The position numbers and the translations under genes are program-made. Under the pieces are notes generated by a model, which was given only the letters and a program-made list of their open reading frames with translations, had not been told where the DNA came from and did no database searches. Shown one piece after another: positions 60,991 through 64,000 of a DNA stretch of 64,000 nucleotides (the stretch's first letter is position 1; each line of letters opens with the position of its first letter). Where the stretch lies: NCBI RefSeq assembly GCF_024713975.1, contig NC_091113.1:14892501-14956500 (forward strand), read 5' to 3'. The DNA comes from Paralichthys olivaceus. Lineage: Eukaryota > Chordata > Actinopteri > Pleuronectiformes > Paralichthyidae.

Positions 60991-61800
60991 GTCGTCTGAG
61001 CAGCTGTGATCTCATCTGATGCTGGGGACGCTCGTGACACCTCAGCGCGGCCGCACGCGCTGTCATCGCACTTCCGTGTCGCCTACCTCACACACGCACA
61101 CTCACGCACGCACGCACGCCGAGACACACCTTCTCATTCCACTGTATCCACACGCACACGCAAACACACGTAATTGGACCCACAGGGTAGAGAGGCTAAG
61201 AAAGACGTATGGTGTTTATTGACTGTAGCGACATCTGCTGTCCACCTTCTGACATTTCATTGTCCATAAGAATTAAAAATATATAGGCTTATTGGTAAAT
61301 ATATATTAGACATAGGAACAATTTCATTCGTTGACAGAGATGTCACACGTATCTAAAAATATTATATTTATATATGTATTCTGCATACTGACATATATGT
61401 ATTTGTATGAATGTGCAATATACAAATTGCAAATACATGCACATTCCATATTTGCATATATATGATATATATGTCATTTATATGTGTTATGTGGTCTTGG
61501 TATATCAATGTCATATGAAAATAATTTAGATATTTCATATAAATTCTATGAATTGTATTTTTTAGATAGATATCACTAAATTCTACAGACTGTATCTTTA
61601 AGCCCTATGAGACAAACTGTGATACGTGAATATGGTCTATACAAATAATTTTGACTGGTTAATAATAATAATAATAATAATAATTGTTATAGGTTGGTCA
61701 AATTAACCATAAATATTCAAAGATAACAGAATTCTCAGTGTCAATCTCGTAGCTTCCAGGGAAGCAATAGCGACCTCTGGCGGATCCCCTGTCACCCTGC
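60991..61800. promoter_or_regulatory. Divergent intergenic region
   Basis: This separates the RUN/PDZ gene start (60990, -) from the next gene's first exon (from about 61800, +). 61010-61180 is CpG-rich with CACA/GCAC simple sequence, and 61260-61700 is AT-rich with TATATA stretches and an (AAT)n run at 61663-61684. No gene is seen. Confidence 0.4.
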
Positions 61801-62005
61801 AGCATGGGCGGCGGAGATAAGAGCGCGCGCAGCGTGCTGCCGCAGTTGAGCTGTGATGAAGAGGAGCAGCCTCACGAGGATGGAGCAGCTCTGATCAACC
61901 AGCTCTGATCAACCAGCTCCTGGAACAACTGCAACGATCGATAACAACATCGCGGAGGAGCTGCGCAAAGTTTGTCTGCGGGAAGGAAGATTCACCGATA
62001 ACAAG
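61800..62005 (+). other. First exon of the right-edge gene, probably 5' UTR
   Basis: A GC-rich block ends at a good donor (AACAAG before GTCAGA, 62006). It contains an ATG at 61804 opening a 34-codon ORF that stops in a 14-base tandem duplication (CTCTGATCAACCAG twice, about 61888-61915). A different frame after that stop is open to the donor and reads DNNIAEELRKVCLREGRF, which looks protein-like. I cannot decide between leader and coding use, and the link to 63710 is inferred. Confidence 0.4.
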
Positions 62006-63193
62006 GTCAGAGTTGATTTCAATATCGTAATATAATAGTGACTGTAAAACATCCGTGTGGTTTCTACAGAGGTAATTAATTGCGCTGCTGCAAAGGGCAA
62101 ATTAAATGCAATGATTTGTCTCTTTCCAAATAAAACAAGGCTTTGGGTTAATTCCAGTTGTGGATCTAAAACCTTCAAAATATCACTTTTTCACACTTTA
62201 GAGAATGAACCTCAGCAGCGTATCGATGCATCTCAACGTGGCTTCATGCAAGTATGAAAAGAGCACACCTCTGTTTGTGTTGCTGTGTCTAACGTGTGCC
62301 AGGATTATGTGTTTGGTCACTCACTCCTGATATAGAAAGGCACTACCTGTGTACGTACAGAAATGGCCCTGGTGGTAATCCTGGATTTCCACTAATCTTC
62401 CAGCTCCTCTGCCTCCGCTGGCAAAAATAAACCCTCCACGCAGCCAGCAGTGAATGTGTACCCACACATCCAGCAGAGAAGTCACGCAGGGGTGGTGTAG
62501 CTCCCCTTGAATGTGTTCAAATGTAACCACTCGGTTCTGGTTAATTAGTGAAGAGGCTCAGTGTCCAGGGGCTGTTGTTGACAAGGACCCTTTTGGACAT
62601 TTCTTCTGACGTATATATTTGACTCTAAGAGAACTCAGACTGCAGAACCCTTGCAGTTAAAGTATCTGGAGGAAAGACCCTAACCGAACCCAAGATTTTA
62701 GGGACACCCACCCAGGTTTGATCGGCCTGTAGTGGGGCAACCTTAGCAGCAAGGTCCAAAAACCAAATAATGCAAAGGTACAAAACTGATTGAATGTCCT
62801 TGAAATCTGCTGATGGTCGTTTACATTGGCAATTTTATAATCAAGTGTGGAGGAAGACCTTAAAACGTACAATGGATACTTGTCCTATGTTTTAAAAAAC
62901 AGTTAGTATAAAGTCAAGCATCGCTGACATAGAGAGAGTCCAAGAAAAAATGCTGATACAATAAATAATGAATTTTATAGTTTCCTCTCACCGACGGGGT
63001 AAACTTTATGGTTGATGCATTTTTTTTTTACCAGTTTCTCTTCAGTCCTTGGGAAGTCAATACCAGCATCCTTTTGGCTCAGCTGCCACCCCCCTACATC
63101 ACAGAGAAACACAGCAAATCCCCTCAGAGCCTCAATGTGGCGTGCAGGGGCGGAATGCTGAATCAACAGCACACTGGTCCAAGAACTCTCCCC

Positions 63194-63232
<39 letters not shown>

Positions 63233-63709
63233 CCACTGTGTTTTAAAAGTGCTCTGTGCTGATGCTGTTTGACATCTCGGGGGAATACATTTCCAATTTC
63301 AAGGCCATGATCAAGACGCATCGTCCCACACACGTCAGGAAATCCTGTTACTGTGCAATATTTTTTTTTGCCTGGTTCTGCTTTGTTTCTCTGCTTGATG
63401 ATCACTTTTTGGGTTGTGCGTGGGTGGTCTCTCTTCACTCATCTCTCTACAGTCTATGTATGTGTGGGTATGTGGGATAATGAGCTCCTCTGAGGACTTC
63501 AGGTGCAGCGCTGTGATGAGGGAAGTTCTGCAGTGCTTTGCTCTCTTTCTACGCACGCATAAATTTTTTTGCCGTCGCTCATAAATGACCGATTTCTGCT
63601 CTCTCATCGATTTGCGTGGGCGGCAGGAGCCCAGTCAGCTGCAGCTCTGCCCCAGCACCTCACAGAGCCAGTGCCAGCGTACTAAAGCCTTTTTATTATC
63701 ATCCCACAG
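62006..63709. other. Intron or intergenic stretch without recognised gene
   Basis: The stretch holds a (CA)n run at 63195-63231 and otherwise nothing I can name. A minus-strand frame at 62530-62321 is open for 69 codons (HPCVTSLLDVWVHIHCWLRG) but has no homology I recognise and no splice logic. Confidence 0.4.
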
Positions 63710-63986
63710 GGCATCGGCCTCGCTCCCCAGCTGCCAGCATGATGAAGGACTGCCTGCAGTTCCTTATTGAGCCGGCCAAAAAGCTCAAAATCCGACTCAA
63801 GGTACGGCTACACAACTGTATTTGCTGCAAGTGCTGCAGTTCTACAACTCTCTTTCCGAAATACATTATTCCGTCTCTCTGCCCCAGGAGTCCCGTAAGA
63901 GAGTCAAACTTGAGAAGAAGGAGCCGCCGGTGGAAAGTCAGTTGTTTATTATGGAATTGGCTCGAGAGCTCAATAAAATTTGCCAG
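63710..63986 (+). CDS. 5' part of an unidentified protein-coding gene (truncated by window end)
   Basis: Two exons splice in phase: 63710-63801, with the likely start codon at 63739 or 63742, and 63888-63986, both with clear AG/GT borders. They encode MMKDCLQFLIEPAKKLKIRL followed by a basic then acidic stretch (ESRKRVKLEKKEPPVESQLF) and a helical end (IMELARELNKICQ). The donor at 63987 shows that the gene continues to the right. I do not recognise the family; no domain is complete. Position next to the RUN/PDZ gene gives no functional hint. Confidence 0.6.
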
Positions 63987-64000
63987 GTAAGCTCTTTTCA

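Noticed and set aside
62321..62530. Minus-strand 69-codon frame with a protein-like look
   Set aside because: No start context, splice partners or family match; kept only as a note.
63008..63262. Plus-strand frame ending in a His-Thr run
   Set aside because: The end is a translated (CA)n microsatellite and the rest has no support.

Overview
The window is a stretch of vertebrate nuclear DNA, almost certainly from a ray-finned fish and probably a spiny-rayed (percomorph) teleost. This rests on compact intron-rich genes with GT/AG splice sites, protein matches to known vertebrate families, and many dispersed repeats of the kinds typical of teleost genomes. No prokaryotic features are present. 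Species assignment is inference.

Left flank (1-9400). This is a transposon-rich zone. A decaying HECT/UBZ-type gene on the + strand (about 570-4572) faces a decaying integrase-core-domain gene on the - strand (7943-5112). Both carry frameshifts and in-frame stops. They are followed by tandem duplications, a LINE reverse-transcriptase scrap and a LINE-tail-like repeat.

Core (9566-54565). This is a conserved vertebrate block corresponding to human 17q25: mrpl38 (-), trim65 (+), wbp2 (-), unc13d (+), unk (-) and h3.3 (+). I could splice all six into full-length reading frames whose exon phases agree and whose lengths are close to the human proteins (386, 514, 263, 1115, 812 and 136 aa). mrpl38/trim65, wbp2/unc13d and unk/h3.3 are divergent pairs; trim65/wbp2 and unc13d/unk are convergent pairs. 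The wbp2-unc13d gap (28.3-32.3 kb) holds DIRS-type retroelement fragments and a ~590 bp GATA/GACA array. The genes act in separate processes (mitochondrial ribosome, ubiquitin ligase, WW-domain coactivator, granule exocytosis, translational repression, chromatin); their clustering is ancestral synteny, not a pathway.

Right flank (55220-64000). A 15-exon - strand gene combines RUN, PDZ and PTB-like domains. I do not recognise this architecture as a named gene, and it is the most interesting coding locus here. At the right edge a + strand gene begins (exons at 63710 and 63888) and runs out of the window; I could not identify it.
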